64,000 nucleotides of DNA, taken from NCBI RefSeq assembly GCF_026914265.1, contig NC_069135.1, forward strand, positions 20,267,639 to 20,331,638. The letters are read 5' to 3'. Under the pieces are notes generated by a model. It ran no database searches. It was not told where the DNA came from and saw nothing but the letters and a program-made list of their open reading frames with translations. Every line of letters starts with the position of its first letter. Positions within the stretch are counted from its first letter, which is position 1. The position numbers and the translations under genes were made by a program. Of the stretch, positions 47,430 to 60,399 are shown one piece after another. Origin of the DNA: Mya arenaria. Lineage: Eukaryota; Mollusca; Bivalvia; Myida; Myidae.

Positions 47430-50400
47430 AAGTGTCAGGTATAAGGTTGGTATTTAAAACACAAATTATAGAATCCTCTATAATATATCTCAGACATGTC
47501 TGCTCTAACCTTTACAAAACTTTGCAGCAATGTTTACATAATTTCTTCACCAAGTTTGATTACCGGTGATTACCAGTCAGTTTGTCATAATGATGGCCTC
47601 TCCTGGTAGGCAACACATCTGTTGCATGGAATTCTTGTTTATATTTCTACATGTATGTTTCCTTTTTACAGTCAAGGCTTGGCTGTAGCAGTACAACATC
47701 TACAGGAAAACTATACCCAAAGTCAAATGCAGTGACCTTCCATCTGACGCGAACCCGCTACCAGTACAGCATTGCCGGAGATTTCTCCATAATTGTCAAA
47801 CTTTACTGTAAGTTGTCAGTTTACGATGCACTCTTATACCCCAAAAAGCAGTACCACAATTAATACAATTGTTGTAAGGATGCCATGCTTAATATGAAAG
47901 AAAGGTGCATAAAACACGGTATTTCTACCTTATGAGACAATTGTTGAACTCAGTAAATGTTTTAGGACCCATCATTTAATATACATTTGCATTTTCAGCT
48001 ATAAGATACATGGTTACAACCTTGTTTTCAATAATAGGTATTTTCCATAAATGCGTTATTTAGTAAGTAGTTAATGTTTTATCGCTCAAAAATCCCTGAA
48101 AGTAAATATTTCATGAGCGGCTGGCAACACCACTTATAAAACATAACTTTTGGTGCTCACTCGGTAAAAAATTGCGATCTTACACTGCAACAATTGTATT
48201 TTTTTCCCAGAATCCTCGAAATACTCACTTGAAGAGATTCTTGTAAAATCAAACTCAGAATAATTGAAATTTCATTATTGTTTGTAACGCTTTTCATCAA
48301 AATGTAGATACTGTCAAGTTTTCAAGTGCATGTGTCTATGAATATTACATTTCTTATTTGTACTTCAAATTGACAGCTTTTACAATCATTTGCAAAACAT
48401 ATTGCACCAGAGTGTTTGTTTTGATTGCATACCTTATTAACTGTGATCGAGTCCCTTTTAACAGCTACAATTATATTTATAGATGACAAGGATGGAGCTG
48501 ACAACTATATTGGGACTGATTCCTTCCCAGCAGGAGCTATAATAGGCGTTATATTAGCAATCATACTCCTGATAACAGCTGGTGTATTATTGGGCTGGTG
48601 TTATAAAACCGGGAGACTTCCTGGAATGGACCCTTACAGGTAATGTGAAATTTGGCTGGGTGGTTGTGAAAAGGTTGTAAGTCACCTTAAGGTGAAACGC
48701 GACCCTGAGTGATTTTTCGAGTTTATGTTCGAAAATAAGTATGCGAATAAAACAGCATTTGCAGCAATAAGGGACTGTTTTTACATTTTCAATATTCGAA
48801 TTAGTTTTGAAACTACGAGTTTTCGAAATATACCACTGACGTCTGTCATTTTTTTGCATTCCAGCTGCATAAGCTGATATTTTCATGAATTCTTTGTTTA
48901 CCGCAATAAATTTTCACCACCAAATGCATCTATTGCAAACATTTAGTGATTCATTTACAGATATGTAATTTTCATTCTTTTGTCTTATGTTGTCTATTTT
49001 AAAGGCATCAATAACGTAAATTTTTGCTGGGAAACTGACATCTTGTTTTTCTTGAAAAAGTGTGCAGGGTCGCGTTACATCTTAGGTACAGACGCAGATG
49101 GAACATTTCACTGTCATCTCTTGTACTAGAATGTTTAATGTTAGTGGTCAGGGTTTTAGCTACAGAGGTATGGAAGGGTGCTGCATCTCACGGGAGACCA
49201 GCATGTGCACCCTCTTGCATCCATAGAATAACATGCTTAAGATAATCAAATATTTCTTTTGTTTTGATTAAAACTTAAAATATGTTTATTAAGATAATGC
49301 AAACTTGACACATTTTGCAGTTGAAACCTTAAATTAATTAAATTGAGCACAATTCCTAAAATTTTGTGTGAAATTTATAATGTTTAAATTCTTCACAGCC
49401 AGACACATCTTCCTTAACACCCTGTACCCTTTTTCAGCACCCTGTCCTTTTTAAAACCTTGCTAAAACCCTAGTAATCATTTTTGCAATTTATGCATATC
49501 AGGGCAAATCTTTCTTCCATTTTATGCACCCATGAAACTTTTTTTTAACCATAAACTAATTAACGTTTATTTTATGCACAGATATGAATCAAATATATCA
49601 TATGCATAGATATGAATCGAATATATCATATGCACAGATGTGAATCAAATATATCATATGCATAGATGTTAATCAAATATATCATATGCACAGATGTGAA
49701 TCGAATATATCATATGCACAGATGTTAATCAAATATATCATATGCATAGATATGAATCTAATATATCTTATATACAGATATGATTCATAAAATATATTTT
49801 CACAGATATGATTCAAATATATTTTATGCACCAATATAATTTTAAGGATTTTAAAGATTTGACTTTATTAGAATAACATGTACATTTGTGAGTAATGTTT
49901 TACAGCTATCCTGCCACCAAAACCAGCACCCAGAACCTATCAACGATAAACACAGACACCAAAGATGGAGAATCAAACAATGGCGGCTTTGTTGCGTGGC
50001 ATAACACAGAAGGGAAAAATGTGGCTAAAGAGAGCAAGAGTAATTTTGATCTTGATGACTCAAGAGTGTGGGAATCGTTAACGAATGTAAGTGGATCGAA
50101 AGTTAGCTCGAGCAGTGAAGTGATAAGTGTGAAGCCGCCGAAACCCCCGCCGAATTGGAATTCTGGCAGGAACAATAATACGCGCAATAATGATAATAAT
50201 AACAGGAACGGTAATAGTCGAGGGAATGAAGGAAATTTTCAGAGGAGTGATGCAAATCAGTTATCGAATTCCCCGAATTCGAGAATAAGGGGCAGAAATA
50301 GGGGGAGGGGTGGAGATATTAATGATAATAATGGACCATACAATACCATTAATGATAATTTTACCAGAGAAGGAAATGATCGAGGTAGTGGGAACAGTGG

Positions 50401-52203
50401 AAGTGGATTGCTAAAGAAAGGTCGGCAAGATGGTGTATTTGTGAATCCCGACAAAGAGGGATATATGTACGATTATGATCACGTTAAGAAATTGGAAGGA
50501 GATAAACAGGGAAATGGTGACCCTAAGAATAAGACACAAGATTTCGGGAGTGAATTGAAAGAAGCTGTAAGACGAGCAAGTCTCAAACGCCAAAAGTCTG
50601 AAAATCAGACTAGTGACAGTGACGCAAATAATGCTAATAAGAAAAATGATGAATCTTCGGATTTTGCAAGTTCTACAGCATTAAATAAAACTGATGGTGA
50701 AACCACAGGACCTGATGCACATTCATCACCAAAAGTTAAAAAGAAGAAGCGAAAGAGTTCCAAAGAGCGTAAATCTCCAAAATCAGGCCGGAAACATAAA
50801 AGAGGCGATGGTTCAGCAGAGGGATCACCAAAAAAAGAGACATCAGTAGATGATGATGGAGAAGCACCACCTGAAGTTTATGCTCCAATATTTTCAGGGG
50901 ATGAAGATAACGATGTTAGTAGAGATTATTCTCACATGTATCAGCCCGGTTACCAAGGCAACCGACCCCCAGTCCCGCCCTACAACAATCAAGGGTACCC
51001 GGTGGGGCCCTACCAGCCCAGCATGCCGGGTATGTACCCACCAGGCTACCCGCAAGGGGTACCGTACCAGCAAGCCGGGCAAGCTCAGTGGTATATGGAA
51101 GCCCAACCCAATGGGCAGCAAAAAATGGCTTTTGCTATGCAAACTCATAGTCAAAGTGATGACAGCTTAGGTGGACATCACGGTCCTCCGAATTATACTT
51201 CGACGCCTTATCATAGACCCCAAGATGCTTCGGCATTAGTGCCTGCAGGAACAATCCTAGATGACCCACATATTCCCCAACCTGGTACATCACTCATGCG
51301 ATATGACGAGGATCCTTTGTCGGGTGCCAAAACTTCCCAGGTTGTTTGGACAGAGTCGAAAAGGGACCCTACCGACCCACCTCCCGATTCAGCAACCCAA
51401 GTTACTAGAAAAACCATCACAAGAATCACAGCAAAAAGTACAAAAGAGGATCTTCCAGACAATCCAGGACCAAGTATGTAATCTAGAAATCAAAATCTAG
51501 ACTTTGAGCAAGCCCGGAAGGCATTTTATTTGTTCATGGCTTGAGGGTCTGTCTTAATTTTGATCACTGTTGCACTGATATTTACAATGTCCATATCAAC
51601 AAAAAAGAGTAATTTCAGTTTGTCAAAACAAACATGTCTCAATGCAGTATTATAGATATTATATTTCAAGATTCTTAGCTTGTGTGTATTTTAAACAAAA
51701 AGGTAAAGGAATTTCTTTTCAACTCCACAGGTCTACAGGACATGTCATGGCGGGCGGCCCAGCAGATTCAGGCTACGGGTGGCCAGGAGCCACAGTTTAT
51801 GTCTCCAACTCGGGGGGTGTACCAGCCAAACGCTATACAGGTTGGTATCTTGTTATGTTACTTGTAACTCAGGCTTCTGCTACAAGCCTAATGCTGGTGC
51901 AAATGGATTATTTTCTATTTCAGATATGTTAATGTTAATGAATGTTGGAATAATTTTGTTCCTGCCATATAGACCACTATAATAGAAGTTTTTGAAAATT
52001 TACCTTTATCCTGTGTGATTACATTTCAGTATGCAAATGAAACGCCCGACCGATCCAATGCCTCATACTATGTGGGACCCCGAGAGCCGGTCCGTCACAA
52101 GAAAACCCCGCCACCTGTCATACATGAAGATCCAACTAGGTCACAGGCCGAAAAAGCGTTTAAAGATACCATCACGCTGAATAAGGAATCTGAAGTCATA
52201 TAG
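46601..52203 (+). CDS. CUB-domain single-pass membrane protein B
   Basis: Exons 46601-46676, 46892-47136, 47672-47807, 48465-48639, 49906-51473, 51731-51840 and 52030-52203 join in phase, giving 827 residues. Residues 1-21 are a signal peptide (IKVVLVVMSVATVVIS). Residues about 27-152 form a CUB domain with all four cysteines (34, 63, 90, 112) and CALNLNIYDG. A transmembrane helix spans about 176-198 (IIGVILAIILLITAGVLLG). The tail of about 630 residues looks disordered. It has an Asn-rich stretch (about 300-360) with RGRNRGRGG at 338-346, a strongly basic Lys/Arg cluster at about 487-510 resembling a bipartite nuclear signal, and a Pro/Tyr/Gly-rich region around 555-600 with PPGY at 589-592. 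The C-terminus reads KESEVI. The exon 5 donor is CCAA/GTATGT; unspliced, a stop follows at 51479-51481. Signal, mid-CUB and post-CUB introns match protein A in position and phase. Ligand and function are unknown. The first canonical AATAAA is at 55821, implying a long 3' UTR. Confidence 0.87.
47357..47426. repeat. (TA)n microsatellite
   Basis: About 34 uninterrupted TA units in an intron of CUB gene B, within the intron that splits the CUB domain. Confidence 0.97.
48684..49087. mobile_element. about 400-bp MITE in CUB gene B intron
   Basis: Left 'ttaaggtgaaacgcgaccct' is mirrored by right 'agggtcgcgttacatctta', so the ends are near-exact inverted repeats, with the arms diverging inward ('gtgatttttcgag' versus 'cttgaaaaagtgt'). 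No coding capacity. Confidence 0.78.
49145..49500. repeat. dispersed repeat, shared with 14255-14600
   Basis: Same word order as 14255-14600 ('cagggttttagctacagagg', 'agataatcaaata', 'ttttcagcaccctgtccttt', 'aaccttgctaaaacccta'). Confidence 0.6.
49565..49830. repeat. 29-30-bp minisatellite
   Basis: About nine units of 'atatatcatatgcacagat' + 'gtgaatcaa' type with few changes, ending about 75 bases before the acceptor of the large tail exon of CUB gene B. Confidence 0.92.
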
Positions 52204-55200
52204 ATGTTGTCTCTACAATTGTATAAGCTTTATTTATTGATCATTATGTGAAGGTTTATATTGATCTTAGGGATATACAGTCTGCTCAAAATGCACAAGC
52301 CTGAAAGCCTGACACTTACAGAAAATTTTGGGCCTTTATAAATCCAATCCAATGCTAAATGTCTGAGGTTTTCCCTCTTGTTGGTTGTTGGTGTTTTTCA
52401 TTACAAATACGTATAGGCTTGCAGAAATTTCTTGAACCTTGATGTTTCTATATTCCATTGGCCCAAATGGCCTGTGTTTGAACTATTATTTTACACAGAC
52501 CATTCAAACGCTATTATGCTACTGTACCACAACATAGAGGTTGAGTTATACCTTCTACTTTATCAAAAATGTACATACCACATGATTTTATGTCATACAC
52601 AAACAGAATGTTGATGGATATTGCTGACATTTTTCAGTCGGACATGATTGCTTTTTACTCGTCATTATTTCCCAAAATGCTACAAGACGAAGCACATGAT
52701 GATGGCATAAGAATAAGGGATATGTACGCAAAAGGCTATAAAGAACTATTCAGTACCTCAGGCAAGAAGAAGGGAAAGGAAGACAGTAACATCTTTGTCA
52801 CATTTTCATGCATTGAATAGTGGATAGTTTTTAGTAAAAAATGTGCCTATATATACAACTTATTTGTAAACAGTCATTTTACATTTTCTTACATCTGTCA
52901 TATAACACAGCTTTGAGTGAAAATCAATATTGTCCAAAAAACTGAAAATTGTCAAAAAATGCATCAAATTTCTGTAAACATGAATTATGATGTCTTGACT
53001 GTACAGTAACCACTCGATGTTTATATTATAAAGTAATATTATACTCTGTTATTCCATTTCACTGATCTCTTAAGCCTTACTGTTGGTATGTTATAAATAC
53101 ACCACATTCACTTATATATTATCCCATCCACATTATTGTACTTGTGGTTAGGATTTCAAGAAATATATCAATTTAAAAATTTAAATAGATATTTTAGGCA
53201 CTTTTTCGGTACAATGGGTCGATTGTTCAGAACTTAATTAAAAGGATTTGCTGCGGGTTTATCAGGTCAGATATCGTAAACATTAATTGTGTATTATGGA
53301 ATGTAAAAAAATGCTTGTTACAATGATACAACATTAATGATCACAAGTTCAAATTACAATTCCCTATTTAACAGACATTGAAAAATGAGACATAAAATGC
53401 TCCCTTTTATGCTGATAAGCCTTAGTTTCGTATAAATGCTATTAAAAATTAATTTATTCTGCGTTAAACTTTCTGTTTAAATGATTAATTGCAAGTAGTT
53501 CAGTGTTTGTAAATAACAAAAAATAATTAAGAACTGAAGCCATTGTTTCAGCTGTACTTGTTTTATTTAGATTTATGAACATCATAAATTAAAATATTTC
53601 ACTACTAAAATTAGCAACAGTGGCATAACCAGATTATAACTTAAACAAATTTCTAAACAATTGGCCCAAAGTGCAAACAATATTATATAAGTGTATGTGA
53701 CATTTGTATATATGACTGCTCTTTTATGTGTATATTGGTGTATATTGGTGCATAATATCATTCTAATATATTTTTGTACATACCGGTAATTATAGATATA
53801 GAAGAATTACAAAAGATTACTTCAGTGCTTGTTTACTTTGTCGTTTATTATCTGATTTTAGTTGTACATGAATATTTCTGATTATTACCTGATTCATTAT
53901 AATATATAAATACAAATCTGTTATTTTTTTGGCTGTTTTACATGAATGCTATTGTCTAGGATTGAACTGTTCCTCGGTCAACAGTATGAACTGATTCCCT
54001 CTCGCACTATGACATCGTTGGAATAATTTTCAAATTTTATTTTAAGAAGGCATGTCATTAATGTTCGGTCATTTCTGTATTCAATTTGTGATAAAATTTT
54101 GATAAGGTAATGAAACAGTTATTTCATGGTTATTATGGTACCAGTCAACACAGTTGGCTCTTTGTGTCGGGGATGACATTTTGACCTATCAGCCTTGGGC
54201 AACAGATTCAGATGTCATCCCCTCCACATCGGGACAACAGATTTGACTGTTGTTGACAAAGTTTCATTTGAATGATCTTGTTATTGACAAAGTTAAGTAC
54301 ATTGTTGAATGTAAGGATCAGGTACTATTTTAACTTAAGATGCTTCTGCAATATGGCGTTTGCATTTAATTCTTTATACATTATTTTCATATCTTGTTAG
54401 ACAGTTATTTAAAAAAAGATTTATATCTAATTTTTAAATATTCTTTTTATCAATGACATTCATATAAGCTCTTTGTGTTGTTTTTTTTCCAAAGAAAAAA
54501 GTTGAGGTATTGTCATAGGCTTGGCTTCGCAGCAACAGCGGAGTCAGCGCCAAAGGCTAACTTTGGCCATAATTCTAAAGTATTGAAGATTTTCTAATGT
54601 AACTTGATAGATATATTGCAAGAGACAATATAACAAAATACACTTGTTTGACAAGGCCCATAACTCCGGCTTTAATCTTTGTTGAGTTATGGCCCTTTTT
54701 AAACTAAATTAAAACAAAAACAATTTTATCATAATTATTTACATTCCAAGTTGTGCAATAATGTGTTTCGTAATGTTTTATGAATATTTAAATCATTGTG
54801 TACTTTACTGCAAGCTAATTCATGGTTTAACTCTTTGTTTTAATAATACAGTTACAAGTCTTGTTTTTTTCTTCTATACGTTATTGTCCATATCTTAACA
54901 ATAACAAGTTATCTAGTGTATGGATAAATTAGAACACTATTCACTTATACTGCACTCAGTTATTTAACGTTGTCATTGACAATACAAAGCAATTACAATA
55001 CCCACGTCCCGAGTTATTGAAATGAACTTTTATGTTTTGAGGCAATGAAAATGAAGCATATTGAATTGTTAATATCATAGCATACAGAGGATAACATTAT
55101 ATTCTGAAGTTATCTTTGCTTTCAATAATTTTAAAGAATCTACACAACTTTAAAAACATATGGTATTACATTCCATAACACATTTAAATGGCAATATATT

Positions 55201-55884
55201 TGGTGTTCTGTGATTCTAGTTATCAATGAAAAGTTCTTTCATTACTGAAAAAACTAATCTCTAAAAAATGATGAATAGTTTTAATAACTCAAGTTTCAGC
55301 GCTTGTTTATTCTTTTTCAATGACTCAGGTTGTGAGGGCAGTAACCATTATTTGTTTTATTGAGTGATTTCACTTAGATCAGAAAGCACACCATTTGATG
55401 CAAAATAAGTTTCATACTATTTGTAATGAATATATATGATATTATGATATTATAATATTATCAAAACCATTATCAGCATATGCTAGAGAAATGCATCATA
55501 CTCATCATCTGTGTCATCATTATTGTTGTCATCATCGCTGTCATTGTCATCATCAGCAGCAGCATGAGTGAAATTATCTGTAACTTGTATTCTTCCTTTT
55601 ACTTACTGTTTTATCATGATTTTTATAGTTGATAGCAGCATGTAATTATTTTTTATTAATTAGTATGTGCTGACAACACCAACATATACTTGAAACCTTG
55701 TGAATACAAGATATGTGCATGAAATATTTTTAACTGTAAATAATATTTTTAACTGTAAATATTAAATCTTTACACATTTATGTATCTATACAAATAGCAA
55801 TTTTTGTTAGAGATTTTTTCAATAAAATGTGCAACCATTTTCTGTTGTTTTTTTCATCAAAATAAATAGTGTCAGAAATGGTAA
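52204..55884 (+). other. probable long 3' UTR and flank of CUB gene B
   Basis: AT-rich with no exon recognised. I found no canonical AATAAA between the stop codon and 55821-55826, where one occurs, with another at 55861-55866, so the transcript may run to the edge of the satellite. A TCA/CAT-rich microsatellite lies at about 55500-55565. An 83-codon frame at 52569-52820 has no supporting context. Confidence 0.4.
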
Positions 55885-58800
55885 CTGCTAAGTAGTGTTC
55901 ACTGGTGAGGAGTGTATACTGGTGAGGAGTGTTCACTGGTGAGGAGTGTATACTGGTGAGGAGTGGTCACTGGTGGAGTGTATACTGGTGAGGAGTGGTC
56001 ACTGGTGAGTAGTGTATACTGGCGAGGAGTGGTCACTGGTGGAGAATATACTGGTGAGGAGTGTTTACTGGTGAGGAGTGTATACTGGTGAGGAGTGGTC
56101 ATTGGTGAGTAGTGTTCACTGGTGAGCAGTGTTCACTGGTGAGGAGTGTTCACTGGTGAGTAGTGTTCACTGGTGAGTATTGTTCACTCGTGAGGAGTGG
56201 TCACTGGTGAACAGTATTCACTGGTGAGGAGTGGTCACTGGTGGAGTGTATACTGGTGAGGAGTGGTCACTGGTGAGGAGTGTATACTGGTGAGGAGTGG
56301 TCACTGGTGGAGTGTATACTGGTGAGGAGTGGTCACTGGTGGAGTGTATACTGGTAAGGAGTGTTCACCGGTGGAGTGTATATTGTTGAGGAGTGGTCAC
56401 TGGTGAGGAGTGGTCACTGGTGGAGTGTATATTGTTGAGGAGTGGTCACTGGTGAGGAGTGTATATTGTTGAGGAGTGGTCACTGGTGAGGAGTGGTCAC
56501 TGGTGGAGTGTATATTGTTGAGGAGTGGTCACTGATGAGGAGTGGTCACTGGTGGAGTGTATATTGTTGAGGAGTGGTCACTGGTGAGGAGTGGTCACTG
56601 GTGGAGTGTATATTGTTGAGGAGTGGTCACTGGTAAGGAGTGGTCACTGGTGGAGTGTATATTGTTGAGGAGTGTTCACTGGTGAGGAGTGTTCACTGTT
56701 AAAGAGTGGTCACTGTTAAGGAGTGGTTACTGGTGAAGAGTTGTCACTGGTGAGGAGTGTATACTGGTGAGTAGTGTTCACTGGTGAGGAGTGTTCACTG
56801 GTGAGGAGTGGTAACTGGTGAGGAGTGGGCACTATTAAGGAGTGTTCACTATTGAGGAGTGTTCACAGATGAGGAGTGTTCACTGGTGAGGAGTGTTTAC
56901 TGGTGAAAAGTGTGCACTGGTGATGAGTGTTCACTGGTGAGGAGTGGGCACTGGTGAGTAGTGGTCACTGGTGAGGATGTATACTGGTGAGGAGTGGTCA
57001 CTTGTGAGGAGTGTTCACTGTTAAGGAGTCATCACTGGTGAGGAGTGGGAACTGTTAAGGAGTGTTCACTGGTGAGCAGTATTCACTGGTGAGGAGTGTT
57101 CACTGGTGAGTAGTGTTCACTGTTAAGGAGTAATCACTATAGAGGAGTGGTCACTGGTGAGGAGTGGGCACTGGTGAGGAGTGCATACTGGTGATGAGTG
57201 GTCACTGGTGAGGAGTGTTCACTGGTTAGCAGTGTTCACTGGTGAGCAGTGTTCACTGGTGAGGAGTGGTCACTGGTGAGTAGTGTTCACTGGTGAGTAG
57301 TGTTCACTGGTGGGTATTGTTCACTGGGGAGGAATGGTCACTGGTGGAGTGTAAACTGGTGAGGAGTGGTCACTGGTGGAGTGTAAACTGGTGAGGAGTG
57401 GTCACTGGTGAGTAGTGTATACTGGTGAGGAGTGGTCACTGGTGGAGTGTATACTGGTGAGGAGTGGTCACTGGTGGAGTGTATACTGGTGAGGAGTGTT
57501 CACCGGTGGTGTGTATATTGTTGAGGAGTGGTCACTGGTGGTGTATATTGTTCATGAGTGGTCACTGGTGAGGAGTGGTCACTGGTGGAGTGTATATTGT
57601 TGAGGAGTGGTCACTGGTGAGGAGTGGTCACTGGTGGAGTGTATATTGTTGGGGAGTGGTCACTGGTGAGGAGTGTTCACTGTTAAGGACGGGTCACTGT
57701 TAAGGAGTGGTCACTGGTGAAGAGTGGTCACTGGTGAGGAGTGTATACTGGTGAGTAGTGTTCACTGGTGAGGAGTGTTCACTGGTGATGAGTGTTCACT
57801 GGTGAGGAGTGGGCACTATTAAGGAGTGTTCACTGTTGAGGAGTGTTCACAGATGAGGAGTGTTCACTGGTGAAAAGTGTGCACTGGTGATGAGTGTTCA
57901 CTGGTGATGAGTGGTCACTGGTGAGGAGTGGGCACTATTAAGGAGTGTTCACTGTTGAGGAGTGTTCACAGATGAGGAGTGTTCACTGGTGAAAAGTGTG
58001 CACTGGTGATGAGTGTTCACTGATGAGGAGTGGGCACTGGTGAGTAGTGTTCACTGGTGAGGAGTGTAAACTGACAAGGAGTGTTCACTGCTAAGGAGTC
58101 ATCACTGGTGAGGGGTGGGAACTGTAAAGGAGTGTTCACTGGTGAGCAGTATTCACTGGTGAGGAGTGTTCACTGTTAAGGAGTTATCACTACTGAGGAG
58201 TTGTCACTGGTGAGGAGTGGTCACTGGTGAGGAGTGGTCACTGGTGAGGAGTGTATACTGGTGAGGAGTGGTCTATGGTGAGGAGTGTTCACTGGTGAGG
58301 AGTTGGCACTGGTGAGGAGTGGTCACTGGTGAGGAGTGGTCACTGGTGAGGAGTGTATACTGGTGAGGAGTGGTCTATGGTGAGGAGTGTTCACTGGTGA
58401 GGAGTTGGCACTGGTGAGGAGTGGTCACTGGTGAGGAGTGGGCACTGGGGAGGAGTGTTCACTGGGGACTAGTGTTTACTGGTGAGGAGTGTATACTGGT
58501 GAGGAGTGTGCACTGGTGAGTAGTGGTCACTGGTGAGGAGTGTATACTGGTGAGGAGTGTTCAGTGGGGTAGTTGTGTTCACTGGTGAGGAGTGGGCACT
58601 GGTGAGGAGTGTTCACTGGTGAGTAGTGTTCACTGGTGAGGAGTGGGCACTGGTAAGGAGTAGTCACTGGCGATGAGTGTATACTGGTGAGTAGTGTTCA
58701 CTGGTGAGGAGTGGTCACTGGTGAGGAGTGGGCACTATTAAGGAGTGTTCACTGTTGAGGAGTGTTCACTGGTGAGGAGTGTTCACTGGTGAGGAGTGTT

Positions 58801-60366
58801 CACTGGTGAAAAATGTGCACTGGTCAGGAGTGGGCACTGGTGAGTAGTGTTCACTGTTGAGGAGTGTATACTGGTGAGGTGTGGTCACTTGTGAGGAGTG
58901 TTCACTGTTAAGGAGTCATCACTGGTGATGAGTGGGAACTGTTAAGGAGTGTTCACTGGTGAACCGTATTCACTGGTGAGGAGTGTTCACTGGTGAGTAG
59001 TGTTCACTGTTAAGGAGTTATCACTACTGAGGAGTGGTCACTGTTAAGGAGTGTTCACTGGTGAGGAGTGTTCACTGGTGAGGAGAGTTCACTGGTGAGG
59101 AGTGTTCACTGGTGAGGAGTGTTCACTGTTAAGGAGTGGTCACTAGTGAGGAGTGGGAACTGTTAAGGAGTGTTCACTGGTGAGGAGAGTTCACTGGTGA
59201 GTATTGTTCACTGGTGAGGAGTGTTCACTGTTAAGGAGTGGTCACTGGTGAGGAGTGGGAACTGTTAAGGAGTGTTCACTGGTGAGGAGTGTTCACTGAT
59301 GAGGAGTGTATACTGGTGAGGAGTGGTCACTGGTGAAGAGTAGGCACTGTTAAGGAGTGTTCACTGGTGAGGAGTGTTATCTGTTAAGGAGTGTTCACTG
59401 GTGATGAGTGTTCACTGGTGAGGAGTGGTCACTGGTGGGTAGTGTTCACTTGTGAGGAGTGGTCGCTGGTGAGGAGTGGTCACTGGTAAGGAGTGTTCAG
59501 TGTTAAGGAGTGGTCACTGGTGAGTAGTTTTCACTTGTGAGGAGTGGTCACTGGTGAGTAGTGTGCACTGGTAGTAGTGTTCACTGGTGAGGAGTGTTCA
59601 CTGGTGAGGAGTGGTCCCTTGTGAGAAGTAGTCACTGGTGAGGAGTGTTCACTTGTGGGTAGTGTTCACTGGTGAGAAGTGTTCACTGGTGAGGAGTGGT
59701 CACTTGTGAGGAGTGTTCACTGGTGAGGAGTGGTCACTTGTGAGGAGTGTATACTGGTGAGAAGTGTACACTGGTCAGTAGTGTTTACTGATGAGTTGTT
59801 CACTGGTGAGAAGTGTTCACTGATGAGCAGTGTTCATTCGTGAGTAGTGTTCATTTGTGAGTTATGTTTACTAGTGACAATTATTCACTGAAACGTAGTG
59901 TTGACTGATAAGTTGTGTTCACTGGTCAAAAGTGTATACTAATGAGTTGTTCACTGGTTAGCAGTTCACTGGTTAGCAGTGGTCACTGGTGAGTAGTGTT
60001 CACTGGTGAGTAGTGTTCACTGGTGAGGAGTGGTCACTGGTGAGTAGTGGTCACTGGTGAGGAGTGGTCACTGGTGAGATTGTTCACTGGTGAGTAGTGG
60101 TCACTGGTGAGTAGAGGTCACTGGTGAGTAGTGTTCACTGGTGAGTAGTGTTCACTGGTGAGGAGTGGTCACTGGTGAGTAGTGGTCACTGGTGAGGAGT
60201 GGTCACTGGTGAGATTGTTCACTGGTGAGTAGTGGTCACTGGTGAGTAGAGGTCACTGGTGAGTAGTGTTCACTGGTGAGTAGTGGTCACTGGTGAGGAG
60301 TGTTCCCTGGTGAGTAGTGTTCACTGGTGAGGAGTGTTCACTGGTGAGAAGTGTTCACTGGTAAGT
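55885..60366 (+). repeat. 4.5-kb minisatellite of 17-bp units
   Basis: Roughly 260 copies of a 17-bp unit (TTCACTGGTGAGGAGTG) with recurrent variants: TGTATACTGG, GGTCACTGG, shortened GGTGGAGTG, TATTGTTGAGG and GTTAAGGAG. Higher-order structure is visible, such as alternating 'tgtatattgttgaggag' and 'tggtcactggtg' blocks at 56360-56660 and again at 57490-57660, and a roughly 135-bp duplicated block at 59985-60250. Almost every unit carries GGTGAG, a 5' splice-site-like word, on the + strand. The boundary on both sides is sharp. Confidence 0.97.
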
Positions 60367-60399
60367 GATCGTCTTACTTCACTTATTTAAAAAACAAAA

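Noticed and set aside
50894..51170. Other-frame open frames inside the CUB gene B tail exon
   Set aside because: Overlap a well-supported coding exon in another frame or strand. No independent support.
52569..52820. 83-codon frame downstream of CUB gene B
   Set aside because: Lies in the probable 3' UTR, with no acceptor context or recognisable family.
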